Below are positions 1 to 5,618 of a stretch of DNA of 5,618 bases, piece by piece (position 1 is the stretch's first letter; each line of letters begins with the position of its first letter). This stretch comes from Eubacteriales Family XIII. Incertae Sedis bacterium (lineage in GTDB: Bacteria; Bacillota_A; Clostridia; Peptostreptococcales; Anaerovoracaceae), in contig JAITHG010000085.1 in assembly GCA_031280075.1 (NCBI GenBank), positions 1 to 5,618 of the forward strand. Direction: 5' to 3'. The notes beneath the pieces are model-generated. The model did not search any database and had not been told where the DNA came from. It worked only from the letters and a program-made list of their open reading frames with translations. The translations under genes and the position numbers were made by a program.

Positions 1-1
1 G

Positions 2-694
2 GCTTCGACTTCAAGAGAAGGGATGGCTGGGCACACCGACTCCTTTGTGGAGCGACTGCGCGCCTGCCTTCAGGCCGACGAGTGCGGCGTATTTCGCCTG
101 CCGCCGGCGGCCGGTGCCAATTCTTTGCTGGAACTGTCGCGTGAAGAAATGCGGGACTTCCTCATCCATGCAGCCACCGCTGCGCATGCTGCGTGCATCA
201 TCCTAGACTGCGGCTGCACGCAGCTTTCGGGGGCGCTGCCCATCGAAGCCGACACGCGCATCGCGGTCGCGCATGCGGATGGAGGGAAGAGTGGCGGTGA
301 CCCGGTACGCATGCGCACCCTCGTGGGCGTACAGAAGGACGGCAAAGCGGATGCTTTTGTGGACACCGGAACCGATACCAATGCCAATACCAATGCCAAT
401 ACCGCTACCGATGCCAATACCGATATCTACGCAGACACCGCCGGGGGGCATAAAATCCTGCTTGTCGTTAACCGTAACAATTTTGATGTCATGGCAGAAG
501 ACACAGACGAGCCGTCGGCAAAAAGCGCCGTCTGGATAGAGGACGATCCGCACAGCTTCGAATCCGTGGACGGGCGCATAGACATTCTCTTGTCAGGCGC
601 GTTCGGCACGGGGATTCGCACGCTGGCAGACAGGCTCGAAACGATCGGTGTGAAAGGCGGAGCGAAGGCTGATGAAGATGCGACAGAACTTTGA
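2..694 (+). CDS. tadZ: TadZ/CpaE-like pilus-localisation ATPase, C-terminal part (5' truncated)
   Basis: This is probably the C-terminal part of a TadZ/CpaE protein, a MinD/ParA-type ATPase that places the Tad pilus machine at the membrane. The frame is open to the left window edge, so the gene starts upstream. An ATG at 23 exists, but its only purine-rich stretch directly abuts it, and the protein from there would lack the ATP-binding N-terminus. Visible ParA-like elements are DSFVERLRACLQ, then a strand-helix region ending in CIILDCGC (the buried strand with Asp) and a later strand KILLVVNRNN, which matches the VVNR strand of the family. Between the last two lies a Thr/Asp/Asn/Ala low-complexity stretch encoded by hexanucleotide repeats. 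The acidic C-terminal tail is poorly conserved. The gene overlaps tadA by 23 nt, supporting coupled translation. The Walker A motif is outside the window, so assignment rests on position immediately before tadA plus the remaining fold pattern. Confidence 0.75.
   Translation, partial: ASTSREGMAGHTDSFVERLRACLQADECGVFRLPPAAGANSLLELSREEMRDFLIHAATAAHAACIILDCGCTQLSGALPIEADTRIAVAHADGGKSGGDPVRMRTLVGVQKDGKADAFVDTGTDTNANTNANTATDANTDIYADTAGGHKILLVVNRNNFDVMAEDTDEPSAKSAVWIEDDPHSFESVDGRIDILLSGAFGTGIRTLADRLETIGVKGGAKADEDATEL
371..424 (+). repeat. Nine in-frame hexanucleotide repeats inside tadZ
   Basis: Nine consecutive 6-base units follow the pattern RCCRAT, with one exception (ACCGCT at 401-406). Within them, the 12-mer ACCAATGCCAAT occurs twice perfectly in tandem (377-388 and 389-400). 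The repeat encodes alternating Thr/Ala and Asp/Asn residues (TDTNANTNAN...). Because the unit is a multiple of three, gain or loss of copies changes loop length without shifting the frame. It falls between a helix and the KILLVVNR strand of the TadZ-like protein, so it probably forms a flexible surface loop. Confidence 0.9.
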
Positions 695-1883
695 AAGAAA
701 GCTGGCAGAAGAACTGCGGCAGTCCATCCGCGCGGAGGCGGGCGATGTGGATGACACACGGGTGCGCGCCATCCTGAAGGAAAAAGTGCTGCGGGGGACA
801 GCGTATGCAGGTCTTCCGCTGCGCGAGCGGATGCGCATTGCCGAGACCGCCTTCAACCGCACGCGCCGCGATCTGTCCATCCTGCAGCCGGCGGCAGACG
901 ACCCCGCCGTATCCGAAATCATGGTGAACGGCAAAGATGACATCTTCGTCGAGCGCGGCGGGCGCGTGGAGCGGCTAGACGCACGCTTTGAGAGCACCGA
1001 GGAGCTCGAGGAGGTCATCCGCCGCATCGCGGCGAGGATCCACCGCGAAATCAACGAGCTGTCGCCTATCTTAGACGCACGGCTAGAGGACGGCAGCCGC
1101 GTCAACGCCGTGAGCAAGAACATCGCGCTGAACGGCCCCATCCTGACCATCCGCCGCTTCCCCGTCTCCCGCATCACGATGCGCGAGCTGCTCGCATACC
1201 AAACGATCACGCAGGAGGCGGCAGACTTCCTCGCCGTCCTCGTCAAGGCGGCGTACAACATCTTCATCAGCGGCGGCACGAGCTCGGGCAAGACGACCTT
1301 CCTGAATTCGCTCGCGGGTTTCATCCCGGGGCATGAGCGCATCATCACCATCGAGGACTCCGCCGAGCTGCAGATCGACGGGATCGACAACCTCGTCCGG
1401 CTCGAGTGCCGCAACGCCAACGCGCAGGACAAGGGCGAAGTGAACATGCAGCAGCTCATCCGGTCGAGCCTGCGCATGCGCCCCAACCGCATTATCGTCG
1501 GAGAAGTCCGCGGCAAGGAGGTCGTGGACATGATCCAGGCGATGAACACGGGGCACGACGGCAGCCTGAGCACCGGGCACGGCAACAGCCCGCGCGGCAT
1601 GCTCTACCGCCTGGAAGCGATGTTCCTCCAAGCGGCGGACTTCCCAGTCCAGGCCGTTCGCAGACAGATCCTGGAGGGCATCGACCTCATCGTGCACCTC
1701 GGCAGGCTCCCGGACGGGACACGCCGGGTGCTTGAGATCGCAGAACTGTCCGGGATCCAGGACGGCGAGATCGCCCTCAACACGCTCTTTGCCTTCGACA
1801 GCAGCGAGGGGAGGCTGCAGCGCACGGGCAACGGGCTTGGCAACCGATACAAACTGGAAGTGAAAGGGCTGAATGTAGAATGA
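672..1883 (+). CDS. tadA: TadA/CpaF-type secretion ATPase of the Tad pilus
   Basis: This cytoplasmic hexameric ATPase powers Flp pilus assembly. At 403 residues it is near the usual size of the family. Residues 1 to about 150 form the N-terminal domain, including ILQPAADDPAVSEIMVNG, the typical CpaF motif before the catalytic core. The core has Walker A GGTSSGKTT (residues 201-209, Lys207), the Asp box IITIEDSAEL (224-233), Walker B RIIVGEVRG with Glu278, and the His box TGHDGSLSTGHGNSP with His295 and His303. All catalytic elements are present, so the enzyme should be active. The start is chosen at ATG 672 with GGCGGAG (656-662) nine bases upstream; a second ATG at 678 is preceded by AAGG (665-668) nine bases upstream and is a real alternative, differing by only two residues. 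The gene overlaps tadZ by 23 nt and tadB by an ATGA. Related T2SS/T4P ATPases share the core, but the neighbours fix the Tad assignment. Confidence 0.96.
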   Translation: MKMRQNFERKLAEELRQSIRAEAGDVDDTRVRAILKEKVLRGTAYAGLPLRERMRIAETAFNRTRRDLSILQPAADDPAVSEIMVNGKDDIFVERGGRVERLDARFESTEELEEVIRRIAARIHREINELSPILDARLEDGSRVNAVSKNIALNGPILTIRRFPVSRITMRELLAYQTITQEAADFLAVLVKAAYNIFISGGTSSGKTTFLNSLAGFIPGHERIITIEDSAELQIDGIDNLVRLECRNANAQDKGEVNMQQLIRSSLRMRPNRIIVGEVRGKEVVDMIQAMNTGHDGSLSTGHGNSPRGMLYRLEAMFLQAADFPVQAVRRQILEGIDLIVHLGRLPDGTRRVLEIAELSGIQDGEIALNTLFAFDSSEGRLQRTGNGLGNRYKLEVKGLNVE

Positions 1884-2680
1884 TAAAAAAGAAAAAGCTG
1901 GCAAACACCCTGTCCTCCGCAGGCACGCCCGAACCCCTGACGGACTATCGCGATTACAGCCTGAACGGCAGGGAACTGCGGCGCTGGTACGCCATGGGCT
2001 GCCCCGCCATGGCCGCCCTCGGTTTCCTGTTCTACCACAGCCCGATCATGGCAGCCGTGTTTGCCCTGCTCCCCATCCCCTCGCGCAGGTTCTACGCCGC
2101 GCACCTCGGGGCAAAGCGCAGGGAGCAACTCGCCATGCAGTTCAAGGACATGCTGGCATCCCTGTCCGCGTCGTTCATGACGGGACGGCTCATGACGGAG
2201 GCGCTCACGGAGGCGGAGGAAAACCTCGGTCTGGCATACGGGGCACACGAACCCATCATGACAGAGCTGCGCCTGATCAACCAGCGGCTCGGCGCAGGGC
2301 GTGAGAGCGAAAAAACCGTTCTCTTCGACTTTGCAGACCGCAGTGCGGATCAGGACATCGCAGGCTTCATGGATGTCTACTTCACCTGCTTGCAGACCGG
2401 GGCGGATCAGATCCGCGCCGTGTCCCGTGCCTCGGAACTGATTCTCGAAAAGCTGCAGGCTCGGCATGAAATGCGTACGCTGACCGCACAAAAACGCCTT
2501 GAGGGCAAGCTGCTCGCCGTCATGCCGCCGCTCATTCTGGCATTCCTGAGCGTCGCTTCGCCCGACTACATCGCCCCGCTTTACGGAAACGCGGCGGGTG
2601 CCCTCGTGATGAGCCTGAGCCTGCTGACGATGGGCATCGCCTTCTACTGGAGTACGAAGATCATGGATGTGAGGCTGTAA
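1880..2680 (+). CDS. tadB: TadB-like inner-membrane platform protein (type II secretion F domain)
   Basis: TadB is one of the two membrane platform proteins on which the TadA ATPase acts. The 266-residue product has a basic N-terminus (MIKKKKL), a hydrophobic segment around residues 38-65, a cytoplasmic T2SF-type helical domain from about residue 85 (REQLAMQFKDMLASLSASFMTG is its typical opening helix pair), and two C-terminal membrane helices near 210-226 and 238-257. It is shorter than proteobacterial TadB (about 300 residues or more), which fits the compact version I know from Bacillota Tad loci. The start codon overlaps the tadA stop (ATGA), with AAAGGG at 1863-1868 as a plausible ribosome-binding site. 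TadC follows after two bases. TadB and TadC are related folds; the name here comes from gene order and size. Confidence 0.9.
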   Translation: MIKKKKLANTLSSAGTPEPLTDYRDYSLNGRELRRWYAMGCPAMAALGFLFYHSPIMAAVFALLPIPSRRFYAAHLGAKRREQLAMQFKDMLASLSASFMTGRLMTEALTEAEENLGLAYGAHEPIMTELRLINQRLGAGRESEKTVLFDFADRSADQDIAGFMDVYFTCLQTGADQIRAVSRASELILEKLQARHEMRTLTAQKRLEGKLLAVMPPLILAFLSVASPDYIAPLYGNAAGALVMSLSLLTMGIAFYWSTKIMDVRL

Positions 2681-2682
2681 AC

Positions 2683-4050
2683 ATGGGAAAGAAGTTTTCA
2701 AATCAGGCAATCGGCATCCGCGTGACGGGTATCCTGCCGGGGCGGGTGGTCGGCAGCCCGGACGAGATGAAGCAGATCTTCCGCGCGGCCAGCCTGAGCG
2801 CCGAAGCAGAGCCTGTCATTGCAAAGGCGCGGGCACAGACAGGCCTGCTCTACCTGCTGCTGCTGCTCGCCCTCCTGCTCACAGCGGTGAGCGGCCTGTC
2901 CTCCCTCGGAGAGCAGGCAGACGTTGGCGATGTGGCACGCGCGCCGAGCGGCGGGAAGGCGAAGTACCTGGAGACCGATGTGGAAGCGGGATACGGAGGG
3001 GCATCCGTCAAGAAGCGCACGAGCATCGCAGTCCGCGCACAGCCGATGACAGCCGAAGAGGCCGAAGCTGCCATGCGAGTCATTCTGAAGCGGCTGCCCA
3101 AGAGCATCCGTGGAGAGAACGCCAGCATCCGTGCCGTCACTTCCGACCTTACCCTGCCGGGGGAGGACGGGGACAGCGGGGCAGAGATCGCCTGGGAAAG
3201 CGACCGGGAAGAAGTCATCTCTTCGGAAGGCAATGTCAACTTCATCGCGGGCAAGCCCGGGGACGAAGTCCTCCTGACCGCGCACATCCGTCTGGCGGAC
3301 ATCCTCGAGACCCTGCGCATCCGCGTGCGGCTCGGGGTGCCGCCGAAGGAACACGACTTCACCCGCGACCTAGAAGGGAAGCTGGATGCCTTGATCGGCA
3401 GCCTGAACATGAGCACGGAAGGAAGGGCGCTGAAACTGCCGGAGCGCACGGAGGACGGCGTGTCGCTCATCTGGCGCACACCGGCAGACCGAAGCGTCCT
3501 GTTTGCGCTGGCGTTGCTCGCGGTGTTCGGGCTCTTCATCTACCGGGGGCGTTATTCCGTGGTGCGGAAGGCAGTACGCGAACTGCGGGAGGGCATGAAG
3601 CGCGACTTTCCGGACTTCATCGCAAAGCTGCTGCTCATGCTGAACGCGGGGCTCGTCGTCACTTCGGCGGTCGCCCGAATAGCCGACGACTATCGGCAGC
3701 GGAGGCGCAAAGGGGAGGAACGCCACTTCTACGAAGAGCTGCTCGCGATGGACACGCGCATGCGCGCTGCAGGCACGTCGCTCGTAGCGGAGTTTGCGGA
3801 CATGGCGGTGCGCAGCGGGCAGCGCGAGATCATGCGCTTCAGTTCCATCCTCTCAGACAACATAGACAAGGGCAGTGCGCTCGCCGACAAGCTGGCACAG
3901 GAGGAGCAGGCGCTTAGGCTCCTGCGCCGCAAGGCTGCCGAAGAACACGCACACATCGCGGAGACGAAGCTGACTTTCCCGATGGCACTCGAACTGCTCG
4001 CCGTCATCTTCATCACAGCGGCACCTGCGGTCATGCAGATGGGGGCGTGA
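2683..4050 (+). CDS. tadC: TadC-like platform protein with large extracytoplasmic Ig-like insert
   Basis: This is the second T2SF-family platform protein, 455 residues against about 300 for classical TadC. Predicted layout: cytoplasmic N-terminus (1-53), membrane helix 54-73 (LLYLLLLLALLLTAV), an extracytoplasmic region of about 195 residues, membrane helix about 271-287 (VLFALALLAVFGLFIY), cytoplasmic T2SF domain about 300-428 (DFPDFIAKLLLMLNAGL is its conserved start) and a last helix 430-452. Within the outer region, residues 153-219 read TSDLTLP...IAWESDREEVIS...GNV...VLLTAHI...RIRV, which matches the strand pattern of atrophied bacterial Ig-like domains. A second W motif (ALKLPE...SLIWRTP, 249-267) lies just before helix 2. 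I recall similar extended TadC-like proteins in Clostridia Tad loci, so this is probably a lineage variant, not a recent fusion. GAGG at 2671-2674, eight bases upstream, supports the start. Confidence 0.9.
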   Translation: MGKKFSNQAIGIRVTGILPGRVVGSPDEMKQIFRAASLSAEAEPVIAKARAQTGLLYLLLLLALLLTAVSGLSSLGEQADVGDVARAPSGGKAKYLETDVEAGYGGASVKKRTSIAVRAQPMTAEEAEAAMRVILKRLPKSIRGENASIRAVTSDLTLPGEDGDSGAEIAWESDREEVISSEGNVNFIAGKPGDEVLLTAHIRLADILETLRIRVRLGVPPKEHDFTRDLEGKLDALIGSLNMSTEGRALKLPERTEDGVSLIWRTPADRSVLFALALLAVFGLFIYRGRYSVVRKAVRELREGMKRDFPDFIAKLLLMLNAGLVVTSAVARIADDYRQRRRKGEERHFYEELLAMDTRMRAAGTSLVAEFADMAVRSGQREIMRFSSILSDNIDKGSALADKLAQEEQALRLLRRKAAEEHAHIAETKLTFPMALELLAVIFITAAPAVMQMGA

Positions 4051-4071
4051 AACCAGATGGTCACTGCCGTC

Positions 4072-4090
4072 CCTGCCGCCACCCGGCAGG
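4072..4090 (+). other. Small GC-rich hairpin after tadC
   Basis: CCTGCCG (4072-4078) pairs perfectly with CGGCAGG (4084-4090) around a 5-base loop. It begins 21 bases after the tadC stop. No T-run follows, so it is not a standard intrinsic terminator. It could protect the tadABC transcript's 3' end or act with the longer palindrome just downstream. Confidence 0.5.
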
Positions 4091-4102
4091 AGGCGTGAGA
4101 AT

Positions 4103-4163
4103 ATTGCTCCGGCAGCTAAACATTGGACGGCGCGACTGTCCAAGGTTTAGCTGTCGGAGCAAT
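4103..4163. repeat. 61-base near-perfect palindrome with flanking GAAT direct repeats
   Basis: Two 26-base arms (4103-4128, starting ATTGCTCC and ending CATTGGAC; 4138-4163, starting GTCCAAGG and ending GGAGCAAT) are inverted copies matching at 24 of 26 positions. Of the two differences, 4112/4154 would be a G-U wobble in RNA and 4122/4144 an A-G mismatch. The stem can extend by two more pairs (4129/4137 and 4130/4136), leaving a 5-base loop. The element is bounded by GAAT on both sides (4099-4102 and 4164-4167), which resembles a short target duplication. No T-run follows on either strand, so a classical terminator is unlikely. It occupies the only sizeable intergenic gap of the locus, directly before flp. 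It may be a miniature mobile or REP-like element, an mRNA processing/stabilising stem, or a partial attenuator. Confidence 0.9.
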
Positions 4164-4177
4164 GAATAAATCAAAGC

Positions 4178-4183
4178 TATAGT
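4178..4183 (+). promoter_or_regulatory. Possible -10 element for flp (weak)
   Basis: TATAGT lies 23 bases before the flp start codon, in the AT-rich stretch following the palindrome. No convincing -35 hexamer is found 16-19 bases upstream (CGGAGC and shifted versions do not resemble TTGACA; that region is the right arm of the palindrome). A separate flp promoter is biologically plausible because the pilin is needed in excess, but the sequence support is thin. Confidence 0.2.
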
Positions 4184-4192
4184 ATTGGATCG

Positions 4193-4198
4193 AAAGGA
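4193..4198 (+). promoter_or_regulatory. Strong ribosome-binding site of flp
   Basis: AAAGGA sits eight bases before ATG 4207 in an A-rich, probably unstructured leader. Along with the DUF5702-like gene's GGGAGG it is among the clearest Shine-Dalgarno sequences in the window, and it fixes the pilin start. High translation would suit a major structural subunit. Confidence 0.75.
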
Positions 4199-4206
4199 AA
4201 CAAGAA

Positions 4207-4392
4207 ATGAGAAGAATTGTAGACAGGGCAGCCCGGGTTGTGACAAACCGAATGGGAATGGAACTCATCCAGGTGGCGATGCTGATCGCGATCGCCGTCG
4301 TCATCGGGCTGATCTTCCACAAGCAGATCGGCGAGTTCATCACGAGCATCTTTGAGTCCCTGCGTGCCGATGATTTCAAGAAGTCGTTCTGA
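4207..4392 (+). CDS. flp: Flp1-like type IVb pilin (major pilus subunit candidate)
   Basis: A 61-residue protein with the architecture of a Flp prepilin: a basic leader (MRRIVDRAARVVTNRMG, 1-17), a hydrophobic helix (about 20-37, LIQVAMLIAIAVVIGLIF) and a short amphipathic tail (HKQIGEFITSIFESL...). This fits the Flp1-like family of Bacillota Tad loci. The subunit would be cleaved by a prepilin peptidase, probably after Gly17, and polymerised by TadA/B/C. The site is unusual: Glu19 is at +2 after Gly17, not at +5, and the residue five before Glu19 is preceded by Asn14, not Gly. Canonical Flp has a Glu-Tyr pair at +5/+6, which is missing here. The gene is isolated from tadC by a 156-base region and has its own strong ribosome-binding site; its end overlaps the likely tadE start. 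Confidence 0.87.
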   Translation: MRRIVDRAARVVTNRMGMELIQVAMLIAIAVVIGLIFHKQIGEFITSIFESLRADDFKKSF

Positions 4393-4834
4393 AGGCAGTC
4401 GCCCCGGCCTGCTTCGCCCGCTTGCGGGGCAGGCGGGTTCGGCGATGGTCGAGGGCGCCATCTACATGCCGCTCGTCATCCTGTGCGTGGCGTTCACATG
4501 CCTCATGCTCATCCATTACTATACGGCCAGCGTCCTGACGGCGCACGTGCATATGGAGGCGCGACGGCAGGCCGGGGAGAAGGGCGGAAAGGTGCTCTTC
4601 GAAATCGAACGCAGGGGTGGCACCGACCGCTACCGCAAGCATGCAGAAAGCCAGCCGGTGTCTATCTCGGACGAGAAAGTGCGCGGCCGGGATGCAGTAT
4701 GGGCCACCGCGCGACTGACCTTCCTCGGCGGCAGGCTGGTGGGCAGCAAGTCCATCCGGAGGGAGTTCTCCGCGCGCGCATTCCAGCTGGACGAAGAGAA
4801 ACTCGTCCGAGTGCGGGAGGCGCTTGACGGATGA
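4370..4834 (+). CDS. tadE: TadE-like minor pseudopilin
   Basis: A 154-residue product from ATG 4370. It has a basic N-terminal leader, then AGQAGSAMVEGAIYMPLVIL: cleavage after Gly23 would put Glu28 at +5, exactly the TadE/type IV prepilin rule. One membrane helix follows (about 30-50), and the rest (51-154) is a charged, presumably extracytoplasmic domain without recognisable motifs. TadE-like proteins are processed by the Tad prepilin peptidase and are needed for pilus formation, probably as minor or initiating subunits. The start is uncertain: TTG 4352 and GTG 4364 are in frame upstream, and ATG 4445 is in frame downstream but would remove the leader and the cleavage site, so I reject it. 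No good Shine-Dalgarno precedes 4370; translation is probably coupled to flp, which it overlaps by 23 nt. It ends in an ATGA overlap with the next gene. Confidence 0.82.
   Translation: MISRSRSEGSRPGLLRPLAGQAGSAMVEGAIYMPLVILCVAFTCLMLIHYYTASVLTAHVHMEARRQAGEKGGKVLFEIERRGGTDRYRKHAESQPVSISDEKVRGRDAVWATARLTFLGGRLVGSKSIRREFSARAFQLDEEKLVRVREALDG
4407..4434 (+). other. GC-rich hairpin just after the flp stop, within tadE
   Basis: GCCTGC (4407-4412) pairs with GCAGGC (4429-4434), and inside it CCCG (4417-4420) pairs with CGGG (4425-4428) around a CTTG loop, leaving a TTCG bulge (4413-4416). That gives ten GC-rich pairs starting 15 bases after the flp stop codon. No T-run follows. It may stabilise the flp mRNA end or lower read-through into tadE, but it also encodes tadE residues, so it could be partly due to codon composition. 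Confidence 0.45.
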
Positions 4835-5618
4835 GGGGCGCGACATGGAAGCGCATCCCGGCGCGAGGGGGAAGTGTGGCCGTCTTCCTGACCATCTCGT
4901 TTGCCGTCGTGATGCTGCTTGCCGCCTGCCTGTTTGCCGCCACGCAGGCAGCCGCAGGCAAGAGCTGCGCGGATGCCGCCTATCGGTTGGCGGGCAGGTC
5001 TGTTCTGTCAACCTACGACCGGGAGCTGCTGGATCGCTATGGGCTGCTCGCCTTCAAGGGCGAAGAGAGAGGCATCGCGCGGGACATAGCCTTCTACGCA
5101 AATGCAGGTCTCCTGCGGGACAACCGTCTGCGTTACCCCCTCCTGGTGAACATGGAGAAGAGGGCACGCTTCTTCGACATGGAGGTTGACGATAATGAGA
5201 TTGAGGTAAATCTAAAAGGGTTTTCCATCATGGATGCCGATCGTTTCGAGGCACAGGTAAAGGAAGCGGCACTGGGCAGGTTCTTAGAGAAAAAACGCAA
5301 CAGCCGCACGCAGAAGAAGACGGGCAGCAAGACGGATGGTGTAGGTGACAAGCCAAAGGAGGGCGAACGGACGCTGCGCAACCGCTCCGTGCTCGAGAGC
5401 TTGCCTTCAAAGGGCATGGACGGATTCTCCCTGCCGCAGATCAGACTGTCTGACCTGCCTTCGCTGCCGGAAATCGCGAGCGAAGTGGGCACGCGTGCTC
5501 TTACGGATCTCTATATCACGTCTGTGTTCGGACGTGCCTACGACGGCCATGTCGAGGAGGACAGTTTTTTCGACACCGAGGTCGAATATATCATCGCCGG
5601 CAAGAAGAGCGATGCCGG
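4831..5618 (+). CDS. DUF5702-like Tad-locus protein in TadG position (3' truncated)
   Basis: The frame stays open from ATG 4831 to the window end (262 complete codons). GGGAGG (4815-4820) lies ten bases upstream, and the ATG overlaps the tadE stop. The N-terminus MRGATWKRIPARGGSVAVFLTISFAVV-type pattern (basic leader, GGS, then a membrane helix about 15-40) resembles pseudopilin/TadG-like proteins. Next come SVLSTYDRELLDRYGLLAF (59-75) and FFDTEVEYIIAGKKSDA (246-262), which I recognise as the hallmarks of the DUF5702 family found in Bacillota Tad loci. A lysine/arginine-rich linker (about 153-184) is likely disordered. The function of DUF5702 is not known to me; by position it replaces TadG, so a large minor pseudopilin or envelope-anchoring part of the pilus is the best inference. 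The C-terminal part is not visible. Confidence 0.82.
   Translation, partial: MRGATWKRIPARGGSVAVFLTISFAVVMLLAACLFAATQAAAGKSCADAAYRLAGRSVLSTYDRELLDRYGLLAFKGEERGIARDIAFYANAGLLRDNRLRYPLLVNMEKRARFFDMEVDDNEIEVNLKGFSIMDADRFEAQVKEAALGRFLEKKRNSRTQKKTGSKTDGVGDKPKEGERTLRNRSVLESLPSKGMDGFSLPQIRLSDLPSLPEIASEVGTRALTDLYITSVFGRAYDGHVEEDSFFDTEVEYIIAGKKSDA

Noticed and set aside
23..25. ATG 23 as the true start of the first gene
   Set aside because: The frame is open to the left edge, the purine stretch touches the ATG without spacing, and the product would lack the ATP-binding half expected of TadZ.
371..424. Hexanucleotide repeat as a CRISPR-like or phase-variation on/off switch
   Set aside because: Units are contiguous with no spacers, and a 6-base unit cannot shift the reading frame, so only loop-length variation is possible.
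593..1600. Long minus-strand open frame (335 codons) opposite tadA
   Set aside because: It lies entirely opposite a well-supported ATPase gene, and its product is rich in Ser/Arg/Met without domain pattern, typical of an antisense shadow in GC-rich DNA.
1604..2710. Long minus-strand open frame (368 codons) opposite tadA/tadB
   Set aside because: Antisense to two recognisable Tad genes; the product has no recognisable motif and no ribosome-binding site or operon partner.
4103..4163. Palindrome as an intrinsic terminator
   Set aside because: Neither strand shows a T-run after the stem; the downstream sequence is GAATAAATCAAAG and on the other strand ATTCTCACGCC.
4207..4392. Flp-like small protein as a toxin, bacteriocin or holin
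   Set aside because: Its small size and single helix would allow it, but the position between tadC and tadE and the Flp1-like sequence pattern make a pilin far more likely.
4824..5189. Plus-strand 121-codon frame overlapping the last gene
   Set aside because: The overlapping frame from ATG 4831 stays open to the window end, has a Shine-Dalgarno and DUF5702-like motifs; this one reads as low-quality Arg/Gly/Pro-rich sequence.

Overview
This window is the core of a Tad (tight adherence) / Flp type IVc pilus locus. All genes lie on the + strand and look co-transcribed or translationally coupled. The order is: end of a TadZ/CpaE-like localisation ATPase (2-694, cut by the left edge); TadA/CpaF secretion ATPase (672-1883); TadB-like (1880-2680) and TadC-like (2683-4050) membrane platform proteins; a 156-base intergenic region with a long, nearly perfect palindrome; a Flp1-like pilin (4207-4392); a TadE-like minor pseudopilin (about 4370-4834); and a DUF5702-like, TadG-position protein (4831 onward, cut by the right edge).

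The organism is most likely a Bacillota member with a fairly GC-rich genome. Evidence is the gene order, the TadC-like protein with a large extracytoplasmic domain, the Flp1-like pilin and the DUF5702-like protein, a combination I know from Clostridia-type Tad loci. A Negativicutes (Selenomonas-like) host is possible but is only a guess. No secretin, prepilin peptidase or RcpA/RcpB-type gene is in the window; they may lie outside it or be absent.

How the parts would work together: TadZ positions the machine at the membrane or pole; the TadA hexamer hydrolyses ATP and drives the TadB/TadC platform; the platform assembles processed Flp subunits into a filament; TadE-like and DUF5702-like proteins, both with pilin-like N-termini, probably act as minor or initiating components. 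Coupling is tight: a 23-nt overlap (tadZ/tadA), ATGA overlap (tadA/tadB), 2-nt gap (tadB/tadC), about 23-nt overlap (flp/tadE) and ATGA overlap (tadE/DUF5702-like). The only real break is before flp, where extra regulation or separate expression of the abundant pilin would be expected, and there sits the 61-base palindrome flanked by GAAT direct repeats.

I see no wholly new system. The features most worth a second look are the palindrome before flp, the in-frame hexanucleotide repeat inside tadZ, the Ig-like extracytoplasmic insert of TadC, and the non-canonical prepilin site of the Flp peptide.
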